Positions 1 through 9,422 are shown, counted from the stretch's first letter. The stretch is DNA of 64,000 bases from Pseudomonadota bacterium (GCA_018241405.1 JAFEDY010000007.1:82625-146624); one strand, 5' to 3'. The notes: generated by a model from the letters alone, not told the origin. Numbers and translations are program-made.

Positions 1-477
1 GCTGCGCGCAATGCCGCGCTGGCTCTGGCCCTGGGTCTGGGCGGCGTGATGGCCATCCCCGCCTGGGCCGCCGGCCCCGCCGCATCGCCCCCTCCCGCAA
101 GCCAGACCAAGGCCAACCAGCCGCAGGTGGTGGAAGAGGATGTGACGATCTTCGAAATGGTGCCGGGAACCATGTACCTGAACGGCGGCATTGGCAAGGA
201 CGAGCAGATGCGCATGCACAAGGACGCGCACAACTGGCCGCTGCGCATGACGTTCTCCGACAAGTCAAGCAATGAGTTCGTCGCCGGCGTCAAGCTCAAG
301 GTCTTCAACCACGACGGCCGGGCCGTGCTGCGCCTGAAGGACGCGGGCCCCATGACCTATGTGCAGCTGCCGCAGGGCGAGTACCGCGTCACGGCCAGCT
401 ACAAGAACGACATGCTCACACGTGTGGTGCATGTAGGGCCCAAGGGCCTGGATGCCAACTTCCACTGGGCCATCTGA
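1..477 (+). CDS. Secreted protein with a carboxypeptidase-regulatory-like fold (5' partial)
   Basis: The frame is open from base 1, so the true start lies upstream of the window; 158 residues are visible. The first ~25 visible residues are Ala/Leu/Gly rich and end in AWAAG, which looks like the hydrophobic core and cleavage region of a signal peptide. After a Pro-rich linker, the body has short beta-strand stretches and the segment LPQGEYRVTASYKN, typical of the Ig-like peptidase-associated or carboxypeptidase-regulatory fold. I see no catalytic motif. A periplasmic role is likely from the signal peptide, but the function is unknown. A downstream ATG at 46 falls inside the signal peptide and is unlikely to be the start. 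Confidence 0.7.
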   Translation, partial: AARNAALALALGLGGVMAIPAWAAGPAASPPPASQTKANQPQVVEEDVTIFEMVPGTMYLNGGIGKDEQMRMHKDAHNWPLRMTFSDKSSNEFVAGVKLKVFNHDGRAVLRLKDAGPMTYVQLPQGEYRVTASYKNDMLTRVVHVGPKGLDANFHWAI

Positions 478-504
478 CCGGCCTCAAGCCCAGGAGCCGC
501 CACC

Positions 505-1680
505 ATGCCCCGTCACGCCGCACCGCACACCGAGGCGCATTCCATCAACGCGCTGGTGCTGCAGGGCGGTGGCGCCCTGGGGGCCTACCAGGCCGGGGCC
601 TACGCGGCCCTGGCCGAGCGCACCGAGGCGCTGGACTGGGTGGCCGGCATTTCCATCGGTGCCGTCAACGCCGCACTGATCGCCGGCAACCCGCGCGAGC
701 GGCGCGTCGAACGGCTGCGCGCGTTCTGGGAGCAGGTCAGCCTGGCCCTGCTGCCTTCGCAGGCAGCGGGCGAGCTGCTCGGGCCCATGCGCGGCTGGTG
801 GGACAACGCCATGGCGCTGCTGGGCGCGTGGCAGGGTGTGCCGGGCTTCTTCAGGCCGCGCCCGCCCTGGGCCTGGTGGCCGCAGCCGCCCGACAGCCTC
901 TACGACACGGCGCCGCTGCGCGATACGCTGCTGGAGCTGGTCGATTTTGACCTGCTCAACGACGGGCCTGCGCGCTTTTCGGTCGGCGCCGTCGATGTGC
1001 AGAGCGGCAACTTCACCTATTTCGACAACCGGCTGGAGCGCATAGGCCCCGAGCACATCATGGCCAGCGGCGCCCTGCCGCCGGGCTTTGGTGCCGTGGC
1101 CGTGGACGAGCGCTGGTACTGGGACGGCGGCCTGGTCTCCAACACGCCGCTGGCGCATGTGATGCGCCACCTCGATGCCCATGCCGGCCGGTCGGTGAAC
1201 GTGTTCCAGATCGACCTGTTCAGCGCCCGCGGTGCGCTGCCGCACACGCTGGCCGACGTGGCCGAGCGGCAGAAGGACATCCAGTATTCCAGCCGCACGC
1301 GCATGGTCAGCGACCATGTGCGCGAGCGCCACCAGCTGCACCAGCGCCTGCGCGCGCTGGCCGAGCATGTGCCACCAGAGCAGCGCGACAGCGCGGCGGT
1401 GCGGGCGCTGCTGGCCGGCACCATGGACCCGCCCATCACCCTGGTGCATGTCATACACCGGCGCAAGCCCTACGAGACGCAGAACAAGGACTACGAGTTC
1501 TCGCGCCTGTCCATGGACGAGCACTGGACGTCGGGCCTGACCGACATGGGCGCCTCGCTGGACCTGCTGCGCTGCCAGGCACCGGCCCGGCCGGGCGAAT
1601 TCCGCGTGCTCGACTACCAGCCCGACACGCCCCAGGGCCCGCGCCTGCGCCGCGAGGGCCGCCATGCCAAGGAGGTCTAG
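505..1680 (+). CDS. Patatin-like phospholipase family protein
   Basis: This 391-residue protein carries the patatin hallmarks: the oxyanion loop GGGALG at residues 21-26, the nucleophile elbow GISIG at 48-52 (Ser50) and the DGG motif with Asp207, giving the Ser-Asp dyad. Members of this family hydrolyse lipid acyl esters. No signal peptide is visible, so a cytoplasmic or membrane-peripheral location is inferred. It is followed after 2 bases by acetoacetate decarboxylase, and then by 3-hydroxybutyrate dehydrogenase, so the three are probably co-transcribed. The context suggests a link to 3-hydroxybutyrate or polyhydroxybutyrate turnover, which is inference. Confidence 0.9.
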   Translation: MPRHAAPHTEAHSINALVLQGGGALGAYQAGAYAALAERTEALDWVAGISIGAVNAALIAGNPRERRVERLRAFWEQVSLALLPSQAAGELLGPMRGWWDNAMALLGAWQGVPGFFRPRPPWAWWPQPPDSLYDTAPLRDTLLELVDFDLLNDGPARFSVGAVDVQSGNFTYFDNRLERIGPEHIMASGALPPGFGAVAVDERWYWDGGLVSNTPLAHVMRHLDAHAGRSVNVFQIDLFSARGALPHTLADVAERQKDIQYSSRTRMVSDHVRERHQLHQRLRALAEHVPPEQRDSAAVRALLAGTMDPPITLVHVIHRRKPYETQNKDYEFSRLSMDEHWTSGLTDMGASLDLLRCQAPARPGEFRVLDYQPDTPQGPRLRREGRHAKEV

Positions 1681-1682
1681 CC

Positions 1683-2450
1683 ATGAAGGAAAGCGATGTA
1701 CGCCGGCAGGCCTGGGCCATGCCGCTGACCAGCCCCATCTACCCGCGCGGCCCCTACCGCTTCGTGGACCGTGAGTTCCTGGTCATCAGCTACCGCACCG
1801 ATCCCGAGCTGCTGGCCGCCGTGGTGCCGGCGCCGCTGGTGCCCGCGCCGGGCGCCATCGTGAAGATGGAGTTCATCCGCATGCCCGACTCCACCGGCTT
1901 TGGCGACTACACGGAGTCGGGCCAGGTGATACCCGTGACCTTCAATGGCCAGGCGGGCACCTATGCGCACAACATGTTCCTGAACGACGATGCGCCGATC
2001 GCCGGCGGACGCGAGATCTGGGGCTTTCCCAAGAAGTTGGCCAGCCCTTGCCTGCGCGTGGACAAGGATGTGCTGGTGGGCACGCTGGACTATGGCGACA
2101 TCCGCGTGGCCACCGGCACCATGGGCTACAAGCACCGGCCGTTTGACCGGGACAAGGCGCTGGCGGCCGTCACCGGCGCCAACTACCTGCTCAAGATCAT
2201 CCCGCATGTGGACTGCACGCCGCGCGTCTGCGAGCTGGTGCGTTACCACTGCCAGGACGTACAGATCAAGGGCGCCTGGGAGGGCCCGGCCGCGCTGCAG
2301 CTGTTCGAGCATGCGCTGGCGCCCGTGGCCCGCCTGCCGGTGCGCGAGGTGCTGGGGGCGGTGCACATCCTGACCGACCTGACGCTGGGCCTGGGCGAGG
2401 TGGCGCATGACTACCTGGCAGGCACAAGCAGCAACAAAATTGATAGCTAA
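1683..2450 (+). CDS. adc: Acetoacetate decarboxylase
   Basis: This 255-residue protein matches the acetoacetate decarboxylase family. GFPKK places the Schiff-base lysine pair at Lys117-Lys118, as in the clostridial enzyme (Lys115-Lys116), and an acidic residue lies in DYTESG near 78. The reaction is acetoacetate to acetone plus CO2, though some homologues act on other beta-keto acids. The start is supported by an AAGGAGG ribosome site overlapping the end of the patatin gene. The last codons and the TAA stop lie inside a copy of the dispersed intergenic repeat (2434-2494), so the C-terminal tail appears to be repeat-derived. It sits directly before 3-hydroxybutyrate dehydrogenase, the enzyme that makes or uses acetoacetate. 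Confidence 0.92.
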   Translation: MKESDVRRQAWAMPLTSPIYPRGPYRFVDREFLVISYRTDPELLAAVVPAPLVPAPGAIVKMEFIRMPDSTGFGDYTESGQVIPVTFNGQAGTYAHNMFLNDDAPIAGGREIWGFPKKLASPCLRVDKDVLVGTLDYGDIRVATGTMGYKHRPFDRDKALAAVTGANYLLKIIPHVDCTPRVCELVRYHCQDVQIKGAWEGPAALQLFEHALAPVARLPVREVLGAVHILTDLTLGLGEVAHDYLAGTSSNKIDS

Positions 2451-2494
2451 ATGCGCTTGATGGACAAGCGCTACAGACGGTTTTTATTGCAAAA
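2434..2494. repeat. Dispersed intergenic repeat, copy A (adc/bdhA gap)
   Basis: This ~60 bp sequence has a GATAGCTAAATGCGCTTGAT half and an ACAAGCGCTACAGACGG half, forming an imperfect palindrome with T-rich and A-rich ends. It matches other copies in the window (13.57, 27.83, 33.57, 37.90, 42.16, 54.70 kb). It overlaps the last five codons and the stop of adc and ends next to the AAAAGGAG ribosome site of the next gene. Confidence 0.8.
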
Positions 2495-2505
2495 GGAGCG
2501 ACAAC

Positions 2506-3321
2506 ATGACTACCCCCATCGTTCAGGCCAGCACCCAGCTCAGCCTCACGGGCCGGACGGCTTTGGTCACCGGCGCGGCCAGCGGCCTGGGCAAGCGCAT
2601 TGCCGAGGTGTTTGCCGACGCGGGCGCGAATGTGGTGATCGCCGACCTGAAGCTGGCCGATGCCCAGGCCACGGCCGACGCCATCGCCCAGACGGGCGTC
2701 AAGACCCTGGCCGTGGCCATGGACGTGACCGACGAGGCGGCCGTGGACGCCGGTTTTGCCCAGGTGCAGCAGCAGCTGGGCGCGGTGGACATCCTGGTCA
2801 GCAACGCCGGCATACAGATCGTCGCGCCCATCGAGGACTTCAAGTTCTCGGACTGGAAGAAGCTCATCGCCGTGCACCTGGACGGCGGCTTCCTGACCTC
2901 GCGCGCGGCGGTGCGCCAGATGATCGCCTCGGGCCGCGGCGGCAGCATCATCTTCATGGGCTCGGTGCACTCCAAGGAGGCCTCCAAGCTCAAGAGCCCC
3001 TATGTGGCCGCCAAGCATGGACTGGAGGGCCTGGCCAAGGTCATCGCCAAGGAGGGCGCGGCCCACGGCATACGCAGCAACGTCATCTGCCCCGGCTTCG
3101 TGCGCACGCCGCTGGTGGAAAAGCAGATTCCCGAGCAGGCGCAGGAGCTGGGCATCAGCGAGGCGGAGGTGATCCGCAACGTGATGCTCAAGGACACGGT
3201 GGACGGCGAGTTCACCACCGTGGACGACGTGGCGCAGGCGGCGCTGACCTTTGCCGCCTGGCCCAGCAATGCGCTCACGGGCCAGTCGCTGGTGGTCAGC
3301 CACGGCTGGTTCATGCAGTGA
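2506..3321 (+). CDS. bdhA: 3-hydroxybutyrate dehydrogenase (short-chain dehydrogenase/reductase)
   Basis: This 271-residue classical SDR has the nucleotide-binding motif TGAASGLG at residues 22-29, the structural NAG motif, and the catalytic pair Tyr166 and Lys170 in YVAAK. The substrate region ([17 protein letters not shown]) closely resembles D-3-hydroxybutyrate dehydrogenases. The enzyme interconverts 3-hydroxybutyrate and acetoacetate with NAD in the cytoplasm. An AAAAGGAG ribosome site precedes the ATG. Its position after acetoacetate decarboxylase supports the substrate assignment; without that context only the SDR class would be certain. Confidence 0.88.
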   Translation: MTTPIVQASTQLSLTGRTALVTGAASGLGKRIAEVFADAGANVVIADLKLADAQATADAIAQTGVKTLAVAMDVTDEAAVDAGFAQVQQQLGAVDILVSNAGIQIVAPIEDFKFSDWKKLIAVHLDGGFLTSRAAVRQMIASGRGGSIIFMGSVHSKEASKLKSPYVAAKHGLEGLAKVIAKEGAAHGIRSNVICPGFVRTPLVEKQIPEQAQELGISEAEVIRNVMLKDTVDGEFTTVDDVAQAALTFAAWPSNALTGQSLVVSHGWFMQ

Positions 3322-3347
3322 CGCGGCACATTCTTCGGGAGCATTCC

Positions 3348-3515
3348 ATGAACACCATCGCTACGAGCGCGGCCACCCCGGGCAGCCCTATCGTCATGGC
3401 CCCGTTCGCCACGCATGAGGCCGCCGATGGCGCCGTGCCGCTGCAGAGCACCTCGGTCGTGGACCGCGACTCCCACAACGAGGAGCAACCGATCGGCTAC
3501 TTCTACGCCGGCTAG
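3348..3515 (+). CDS. Orphan 55-residue peptide, unknown function
   Basis: An ATG 26 bases after bdhA opens a 55-codon frame with a GGGAGC ribosome-like site before it. The product is polar, has no transmembrane segment and no cysteine, is rich in Ala, Ser, Thr and Pro in its first half, and ends in the unusual aromatic tail IGYFYAG. It could be the last gene of the patatin-adc-bdhA run. The defined aromatic C-terminus is reminiscent of a processed or modified peptide, but no maturation enzyme is adjacent, so that is speculation. It may also be a chance frame. Confidence 0.45.
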   Translation: MNTIATSAATPGSPIVMAPFATHEAADGAVPLQSTSVVDRDSHNEEQPIGYFYAG

Positions 3516-3524
3516 GGGCTTGGT

Positions 3525-4226
3525 CTAACCGCGCCGGGCGGTGATCTTCACGGCCAACTCGGTGCGGTTGCGGGCGTGCAGTTTTTCCATGATGCGGCTG
3601 ACATAGTTCTTGACCGTGCCTTCGGCCAGGAACACCTGGGCGGCAATTTCCTTGTTGGACAGCCCGTCGGCCAGCAGGGCCAGCACGCGCTCCTCCTTCT
3701 CGCTCAGCGGCTCTTCCTGCATCAGCGCGTCGGTATCGTCCTGGCGTGGCGTTGGTGCTGCGTCGGGCGCGGCCGTCAAGCCCGAGGCCAGACGGCGAAA
3801 CTGCTGCAGCAGCTTGCGCGCCACGGTGGGCGACAGGCGCGATTCGCCCCGGTGCACGGCGTGCACCGTCTCCAGCACATCCTCCTCGGCCGCATCCTTG
3901 AGCAGGTAGGCGTGGGCGCCGGCCTGGATGGCCTCGAACACCAGCTCGTCGTCGTCGAAGGTGGTCAGCACCACCACATGCGTGTGCGGCAGCTGCGCCG
4001 TCAGCCGGCGCGTGGCGGCCACGCCGCCCAGGCGCGGCATCTGCAGGTCCATGAGCACCACGTCGGGCGCGAGCGCCAGCGCCAGATCCAGCGCCTCCTG
4101 GCCGTCGCCGGCCTGGCCCACGACCTCGATGCCGGGCTCGGCCCCCAGCATCAGTGCCAGGCCGCGGCGGATGATGGGCTGGTCATCGACCACCAGCAGG
4201 CGCAGCGGCGGGGCCGGCGGGCTCAT
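3525..4226 (-). CDS. NarL/FixJ-family response regulator
   Basis: This 233-residue protein has an N-terminal receiver domain (LLVVDDQ acidic pocket; phospho-acceptor Asp in VLMDLQMP; TTFDDDE) and a C-terminal LuxR-type helix-turn-helix (LSEKEERVLALLADGLSNKE, then TVKNYVSRIMEKL). The ATG at 4226 is preferred; an upstream start at 4259 would add 11 Arg-rich residues not seen in the family. It is transcribed divergently from a histidine kinase with a HisKA_3 core 96 bases away, the class that partners NarL-type regulators, so the two form a probable two-component system. The signal is unknown. Confidence 0.92.
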   Translation of the reverse strand: MSPPAPPLRLLVVDDQPIIRRGLALMLGAEPGIEVVGQAGDGQEALDLALALAPDVVLMDLQMPRLGGVAATRRLTAQLPHTHVVVLTTFDDDELVFEAIQAGAHAYLLKDAAEEDVLETVHAVHRGESRLSPTVARKLLQQFRRLASGLTAAPDAAPTPRQDDTDALMQEEPLSEKEERVLALLADGLSNKEIAAQVFLAEGTVKNYVSRIMEKLHARNRTELAVKITARRG

Positions 4227-4322
4227 GGCTGCCACCTGCGCGCGGCGCCGCTGCCGCACAATCGGCCAGTCGGATAGTCCTTGTGTCGCATGCGCCGCAG
4301 CTTACCCCAGCCCAACGAAGCC

Positions 4323-6128
4323 ATGGATGCGCCGCCGCCATTGCCCTGGTGGCAGCGCCTCAATCCCTGGCGGCATTTTGCCGCGGCGCTGGGCTGGGCC
4401 ATGTTTGCCCTGGTGGTGGTGGGCGCCCTGGTGGCCGCGGAATGGGCCGCCAGCGAGGCCGCGCGCCATGTGGCCGTGGCCGCGCGCGCACGCCTGCAGC
4501 AGACCGCCAACCAGGCGGCGGACGCGCTCATGGCCCAGCTGCAGGTGCGCCTGGCCGCCATGCGCGCCACGGCCGCCCAATGGCCCTTGTTGCCGGGCGC
4601 TGCCGCGGCCTTGGGCGACAGCCTGGCGGCACTGCAGGCGCAGCAGCCCGAGCTTGGCTGGATAGGCGCGGTCGATGCCTCGGGCCAGTGGCTGGCTGCC
4701 ACGGCACCCTGGCCGGAGGCCCATAGCCTGCCCGGCCAGCCCTGGCTGGAGCGGGCGCGGCGCAACCCCGTGGTAGTGCTGCATCGCAGCCATGACCAGG
4801 GCATGCTCGACAGCCTGGTGCTGGCCGTGCCCATGACGGCCGGCGCGGGTGAGCGCGGCGCGGTTCTGGTGGCACAGCTGCCCTGGCTGTGGTTGCAGGC
4901 CGTGCTCGACGCCCAGCTGCGCGCCATTGGCGGCGGCGTGCCCATAGAACTGCTGCTGACGGGCCCGGGCGGGCGTGTGCTGGCCGGACCGCCGGCGGTG
5001 CGCGGCCTGGCACCCGGTGCCGACCTGAGCGACGGCGGCCGCTACCTGTTGGAACGTGCGCATGCGCCGCTGTCCGAAGAGCGGCTGGCCGAGGAGGGCG
5101 CGGCCGGCGGGGCCTGGCAGCTGTGGGTGCGCGAGAGCGCCCGCCAGGCCCTGGCGCCGGCGCGCGAGACGCACCAGGCCGTGCTCATCGGTGTGCTGGC
5201 CGTGGGCCTGCTGGCGGCGTTGGCGGCCGTGGGTGTGGCGCGCTGGCTGCTGCGCCGGCTCGATGCGCTGGCGCAGCAGGCCAGGGCGGTGCGCGCCGGC
5301 CGGCGCGACAGCATAGACATACCCGCGGGGCGCGACGAGGTGCACGCCATAGGCGTGACGCTGGCCCAGTTGATCAGCCATTGGCAGGAGGAGAAGGCGG
5401 CGCTGACGCGGCTCAACACCGAGCTCGATGCGCGCGTTGCGGCACGCACGGCGCGTATCGAGCGCCTGGCGCAGGACGCGCGCCGCGCCGCCGTCACGCG
5501 CGAGCGTCTGCGCCTGGCGCGCGGGCTGCACGACACGTTGGCGCATTCGCTCATGGCGCTGCTCACGCAGATCCGCCTGATGCGCAAGCTGGGTGCGCAG
5601 TGGAGCCGCGAGCGGCTCGACGCGGAGCTGCGGGACGCCGAGCAGCTGGCCACCGACGGCCTGGCCGAGGCGCGGGCCGCCATTGGGCAGATGCGCGCCT
5701 CGGGCGTGCACGACAGTGGCCTGGGGCCGGAGTTGCAGGCGCTGCTGCAGCAGTTTGCCGAGCGCAGCGGCGTGCATGTCGAGGCGCAGATCGCCGCCGC
5801 CGCCGCCGACCTGGTGGACGACCGCGCCGCCATTGTGCTGGACATGGCGCGCGAGCTGCTGCGCAATGTGGAGCGCCATGCCGATGCCGGCATGGTCAGA
5901 GTGACGCTGGAGCCCGAGGGCGGGCAGGATGCGGGCGGCGATGAGCCCTGGCGCTGGTGCCTGAGCCTGAGCGACGACGGACGGGGCTTTGACCCGACCG
6001 CGCCCCATACGGGCCATTTCGGCCTGGTGGGCCTGCGAGAACAGGCGCTGCAGCTGGGCGCGGCATGGGCGCTGGACAGTGCGCCGGGCCAAGGCTGCCG
6101 CGTGCGGCTGCGGTTTTCGGCCGCCTGA
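4323..6128 (+). CDS. Sensor histidine kinase of the NarX/DesK-like (HisKA_3) type
   Basis: The predicted 601 residues start at MDAPPPLPWW; an ATG 42 bases upstream is possible. A first membrane helix (about residues 19-42) is followed by a ~240-residue extracytoplasmic sensor region, a second helix (LIGVLAVGLLAALAAVGVA), HAMP, a HisKA_3 dimerisation segment with the phospho-acceptor His in GLHDTLAHS, and a HATPase domain (LLRNVERHA N-box, DDGRGFD, GHFGLVGLRE). It autophosphorylates and passes phosphate to the divergent response regulator. The sensor region resembles no domain I recognise, so the ligand is unknown. Confidence 0.9.
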   Translation: MDAPPPLPWWQRLNPWRHFAAALGWAMFALVVVGALVAAEWAASEAARHVAVAARARLQQTANQAADALMAQLQVRLAAMRATAAQWPLLPGAAAALGDSLAALQAQQPELGWIGAVDASGQWLAATAPWPEAHSLPGQPWLERARRNPVVVLHRSHDQGMLDSLVLAVPMTAGAGERGAVLVAQLPWLWLQAVLDAQLRAIGGGVPIELLLTGPGGRVLAGPPAVRGLAPGADLSDGGRYLLERAHAPLSEERLAEEGAAGGAWQLWVRESARQALAPARETHQAVLIGVLAVGLLAALAAVGVARWLLRRLDALAQQARAVRAGRRDSIDIPAGRDEVHAIGVTLAQLISHWQEEKAALTRLNTELDARVAARTARIERLAQDARRAAVTRERLRLARGLHDTLAHSLMALLTQIRLMRKLGAQWSRERLDAELRDAEQLATDGLAEARAAIGQMRASGVHDSGLGPELQALLQQFAERSGVHVEAQIAAAAADLVDDRAAIVLDMARELLRNVERHADAGMVRVTLEPEGGQDAGGDEPWRWCLSLSDDGRGFDPTAPHTGHFGLVGLREQALQLGAAWALDSAPGQGCRVRLRFSAA

Positions 6129-6189
6129 GCCTTGTGCGCTGCGGGTTGTGCGTGGGGACAGCGACATGCTGTCGTTCAACGCCCAACCT

Positions 6190-7302
6190 CTAGTCCAGCG
6201 TCGGATAGTCGGTGTAGCCCTTTTCGCCGCCGCCGTAGAACGTCGCCCGGTCCCAGGCATTGAGCGGCGCGTTACGGCGCAAGCGGCTCACCAGGTCGGG
6301 GTTGGAGATGAAGGCCCGGCCAAAGGCCACCATGTCGGCATGGCCGCTGGCCACGGCCTGCAGCGCCATGTCGCGGTCGTAGCCGTTGTTGACCATCCAG
6401 GCGCCACGCCCGCCCGCCTCGCGGTACGCGGCCTTGAAGGCGGCATAGTCGAAGGGGCGGCCTTCGACATCGCGCGGTCCGCCGGTAGCCCCCTCGATGA
6501 CGTGGATGTAGGCCAGGCCCAGTGGCGCAAGATGGCGTGCCAGGTACTCGAACAGCGGCTGGGGGTGGGTGTCATGAATGTCGTTGGCGGGTGTGACCGG
6601 CGACAGGCGCAGGCCCACGCGGCCGCCGCCAATGGCATCGGCCACGGCACGCGTCACTTCCAGCATCAGCCGCGCGCGGCGCGGGACGGCGCCGCCGTAG
6701 TCGTCCGTGCGCCGGTTGGCGCCATCCTTGAGGAATTGATCCAGCAGGTAGCCGTTGGCGCCGTGGAGCTCGACGCCGTCAAAGCCGGCCGACTGCACGG
6801 CATTGCGCGCCGCGGCCGCGAAGCTGTGGACCAGGCCCGGTAGTTCGTCCACGGCCAGCGCACGCGGCGTGCAGGTGTGCACGAACTCTCCCTGGCCCGT
6901 GTTGGCGTCCACCAGGTAAGTCTTGGCGTGGGCCTGTACGGCCGAAGGGCCTACCGGCGCGGCGCGGCCCGGCTGTAGCAGGGAGTGCGAAACGCGGCCC
7001 ACATGCCATAGCTGCGTGACGATCTTGCCACCCGCTGCGTGGACGGCCCGGGTGACTTTCTTCCAGCCATCGAGCTGCTCGCTGCCATACAGGCCCGGCA
7101 CATCGGAATAGCCCTGGCCCTGCGGGCTGATGGCTGTCCCCTCGGTGATCACCAGGCCAGCGCTGGCGCGCTGCTCGTAGTAGGTGGTCGTCATGCCCTG
7201 CGGCACGGCCTGGGGCGAGCGGTTGCGCGTGAGCGGCGCCATCGCGATGCGATTGGCCAGATGCAGGTCGCCAGCCCGGATAGGGTCGAACAAGGTGGTC
7301 AT
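6190..7302 (-). CDS. nemA: Old Yellow Enzyme family alkene reductase (NemA-like)
   Basis: This 370-residue FMN enzyme begins MTTLFDPIRAGDLHLANR and keeps the family markers APLTRNR, WHVGRVSH, ELHGANGYLLDQFL and GRAFISNPDL. NemA-type enzymes use NAD(P)H to reduce activated alkenes, maleimides and nitro compounds. The start at 7302 fits the family; an in-frame ATG at 7350 would run through a parS palindrome and is not credible. A glutathione S-transferase gene lies upstream on the same strand, with the parS site in the gap, suggesting a small electrophile-detoxification unit. Confidence 0.9.
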   Translation of the reverse strand: MTTLFDPIRAGDLHLANRIAMAPLTRNRSPQAVPQGMTTTYYEQRASAGLVITEGTAISPQGQGYSDVPGLYGSEQLDGWKKVTRAVHAAGGKIVTQLWHVGRVSHSLLQPGRAAPVGPSAVQAHAKTYLVDANTGQGEFVHTCTPRALAVDELPGLVHSFAAAARNAVQSAGFDGVELHGANGYLLDQFLKDGANRRTDDYGGAVPRRARLMLEVTRAVADAIGGGRVGLRLSPVTPANDIHDTHPQPLFEYLARHLAPLGLAYIHVIEGATGGPRDVEGRPFDYAAFKAAYREAGGRGAWMVNNGYDRDMALQAVASGHADMVAFGRAFISNPDLVSRLRRNAPLNAWDRATFYGGGEKGYTDYPTLD

Positions 7303-7333
7303 GTGCGAGGCCCGTTGTTGATGGAAGAGCCCA

Positions 7334-7349
7334 TGTTCCACGTGGAACA
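7334..7349. other. parS centromere site 1
   Basis: The 16-mer TGTTCCACGTGGAACA matches the bacterial parS consensus recognised by ParB. It is the centre of a 26 bp perfect palindrome (7329-7354). It lies between the glutathione S-transferase and nemA genes, about 6.8 kb before parB. It is the outermost member of a cluster of five. Confidence 0.9.
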
Positions 7350-7365
7350 TGGGCGGGCAGGGCGC

Positions 7366-7974
7366 TTACTTGAGCAGGCCCTCGGCCCTCATCGCCGCCT
7401 GTACGCCGGGGCGGGCAGCGATGCGCTCACGGTAAGCGACCAGGTTTTTCAGGTGCGAAATGTCCACGGAGAGATATTGCGCCCAATTGGTCACGGTGAA
7501 CAGATAGGCGTCGGCCACGCTGAATGGGTCGCCCATCAGATATTGCTTGCCGGCCAACTCGCCGTCCAGCCACTTGAGACGCCCGAGCAGGCGCTCCGTG
7601 ACCATGGGCTTGTATTCCGCGGGGGTGTTGGGGGCCCACAGCGGGCCGAAGCCCTTGTGCACCTCCGAGCTGATGAAGCTCAGCCATTCCTGCAGCCGGT
7701 AGCGCGGCAGCGTGCCATTCGCCGGCGCCAGGTTCTTCTGCGGCGCCTGGTCGGCCAGGTATTGCACGATCGCCTGGCACTCGCGCAGGCGCGTGCCGTC
7801 GTCAAGCTCCAGCACCGGCACATAGCCCAGGGGGTTGATGCTGTAGAAATCGGTGCCGTCGGGCAGCTTGTGCGTCTTGGTGCTGGCCAGCACGGACTCA
7901 TGGGCCAGACCGGCCTCGTGCAGCACGATATGGGGTGCGAGCGAGCAGGCGCCGGTGGAGTAGTACAGCTTCAT
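7366..7974 (-). CDS. Glutathione S-transferase (beta-class-like)
   Basis: This 202-residue protein has an N-terminal thioredoxin-like domain starting MKLYYSTGACSLAPHI, with the bacterial beta-class SPA/APH region, the cis-proline in YVPVLEL and the glutathione-binding ECQAIVQYLAD. The all-alpha C-terminal domain follows from about residue 90. Cys10 corresponds to the cysteine used in beta-class enzymes. It probably conjugates glutathione to electrophiles in the cytoplasm. It is upstream of nemA on the same strand. The physiological substrate cannot be read from the sequence. Confidence 0.9.
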   Translation of the reverse strand: MKLYYSTGACSLAPHIVLHEAGLAHESVLASTKTHKLPDGTDFYSINPLGYVPVLELDDGTRLRECQAIVQYLADQAPQKNLAPANGTLPRYRLQEWLSFISSEVHKGFGPLWAPNTPAEYKPMVTERLLGRLKWLDGELAGKQYLMGDPFSVADAYLFTVTNWAQYLSVDISHLKNLVAYRERIAARPGVQAAMRAEGLLK

Positions 7975-8126
7975 TGTGGAATGCTCCTGGTTGATAAGGG
8001 CCCAATGCTATGCGTTGTGCGGGCTCTTTGCAGTCCTGTGGGTGAATGGGGCATGTGGTCAATCCGGCAAGAGATTGCCGTTGAAACATGGCATCCTTTC
8101 GGTTTTGACCACCATGGGGAGAAGTA

Positions 8127-9422
8127 GTGCAGCACGACGGGGCAAACAGGACGAATACGCGGCGACGCATGCTTGTCGCAGGCGCCTTGGGCGCGGGAGC
8201 GGCATGGAGCCTTCTGGGTTGTGGCGGCGGCGGTGGTGGTGTTGGTGACGGCGGCAGCGCGCAGACCGTCGCCGTGCCCTTGGGCAGCTGGATGGCCGCA
8301 CCGAGCGATTTGCGTGAAGACGTCCGTTTTCTCGACATTCCACCGCCGGCCATCACCATGTTCCGCGAGCAGACCCTGCGGCAGACGGTGCGGCTGTCCC
8401 TGGGGGGTGAGCGGGTGCGTATTCAGTTCAGCAACCTGTATGGGCAGACGCCCTTGTCCCTGGCGCGCGTGCGCGCGGCGCTGGGAAAGGGCGACGGCGC
8501 CGTGGATGTCGCCACCGATGTGGCGGTGACGTTCCAGGGCGCGCAGGCCGTGCGCATAGCCCCCGGCGCGCAGGTCTGGAGCGATCCGATCGCCATCCGT
8601 GTGGCGGACGCCGGCCTGCTGTCGGTGAGTGTCTATGTGCAGGATGCGGCCGACTGCACCACGGCGCACCGCTACGCCCGTGCCGTGCACTACCTGGCGC
8701 CCGGCGATCAAACCCGCGCCGCGGCCGTGCCGACGGCTGCGGCAAACCAGCTCAGCTCTACCTATTGGATGAGCGCCATCGACGTCTACCGGCAGCAGTC
8801 CGGCGCCGTAGTAGCCGCCTTTGGGGACTCCCTGACCGACGGCAATGGCTCCACCGATGGCACAGACCGGCGCTACCCCGACCTGTTGGCGGCACGCTTC
8901 CTGGCCGCGGGGCGTGCGGTGTCCGTGGTGAATGCGGGCCTGGCGGGCAACCGCTGGCTGCACGACCGCTTTGGCCAGCGGGGCACGGAACGCTTTCGGC
9001 GCGATGCCCTGGGTGTCACCGGCGTAACCCACGTAATCATCCAGATGGGCATCAACGATATCGGCTTTCAGCAGGCCTGGACGCCCGATGAGAAGGCATC
9101 GGCCAATGACCTGATCGCCGCCTTGGCCGCGGCGGCGTCGGCGGCCAAGGCGGCAGGGGCGAAAGCGTACCTGACAACCCTGACGCCATACCAGGGGCAC
9201 GTGTTCTTTTCCGCGCCGGGCGAACAGATGCGCCAGACGGTGAATGCCTGGATCCGCGCGAATACCGATGTGGCCGGCGTCTTCGATTTCGATGCCGTCG
9301 TGCGCGACCCGGAGGAGCCGGCGCGCATCCTGCCCGCCTACCGGGCAGATGACCAGCTGCACCTGAACGACCAGGGCTATGCCCGCTTGGCCCAGAGCAT
9401 CGCGCTCGATGCCTTGCGCTAG
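8127..9422 (+). CDS. SGNH/GDSL-family secreted hydrolase, probable lipoprotein
   Basis: This protein of up to 431 residues begins at a GTG (8127); an ATG at 8169 is an alternative. The N-terminus has an Arg-rich stretch (TRRRM) followed by a hydrophobic segment ending LLGC and a Gly-rich linker, which fits export by Tat or Sec and lipidation at Cys. The hydrolase domain, from about residue 225, has the nucleophile motif GDSLTDG, a Gly/Asn oxyanion region (NAGLAGNR, MGINDIG) and the catalytic DxxH in DQLHLND. The ~190 residues before it form an extra beta-rich domain. Esterase or carbohydrate-esterase activity is likely; the substrate is unknown. Confidence 0.87.
   Translation: MQHDGANRTNTRRRMLVAGALGAGAAWSLLGCGGGGGGVGDGGSAQTVAVPLGSWMAAPSDLREDVRFLDIPPPAITMFREQTLRQTVRLSLGGERVRIQFSNLYGQTPLSLARVRAALGKGDGAVDVATDVAVTFQGAQAVRIAPGAQVWSDPIAIRVADAGLLSVSVYVQDAADCTTAHRYARAVHYLAPGDQTRAAAVPTAAANQLSSTYWMSAIDVYRQQSGAVVAAFGDSLTDGNGSTDGTDRRYPDLLAARFLAAGRAVSVVNAGLAGNRWLHDRFGQRGTERFRRDALGVTGVTHVIIQMGINDIGFQQAWTPDEKASANDLIAALAAAASAAKAAGAKAYLTTLTPYQGHVFFSAPGEQMRQTVNAWIRANTDVAGVFDFDAVVRDPEEPARILPAYRADDQLHLNDQGYARLAQSIALDALR

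Noticed and set aside
4302..6260. A 652-residue open frame antisense to the histidine kinase
   Set aside because: The plus-strand kinase has all expected motifs; the minus frame has none.
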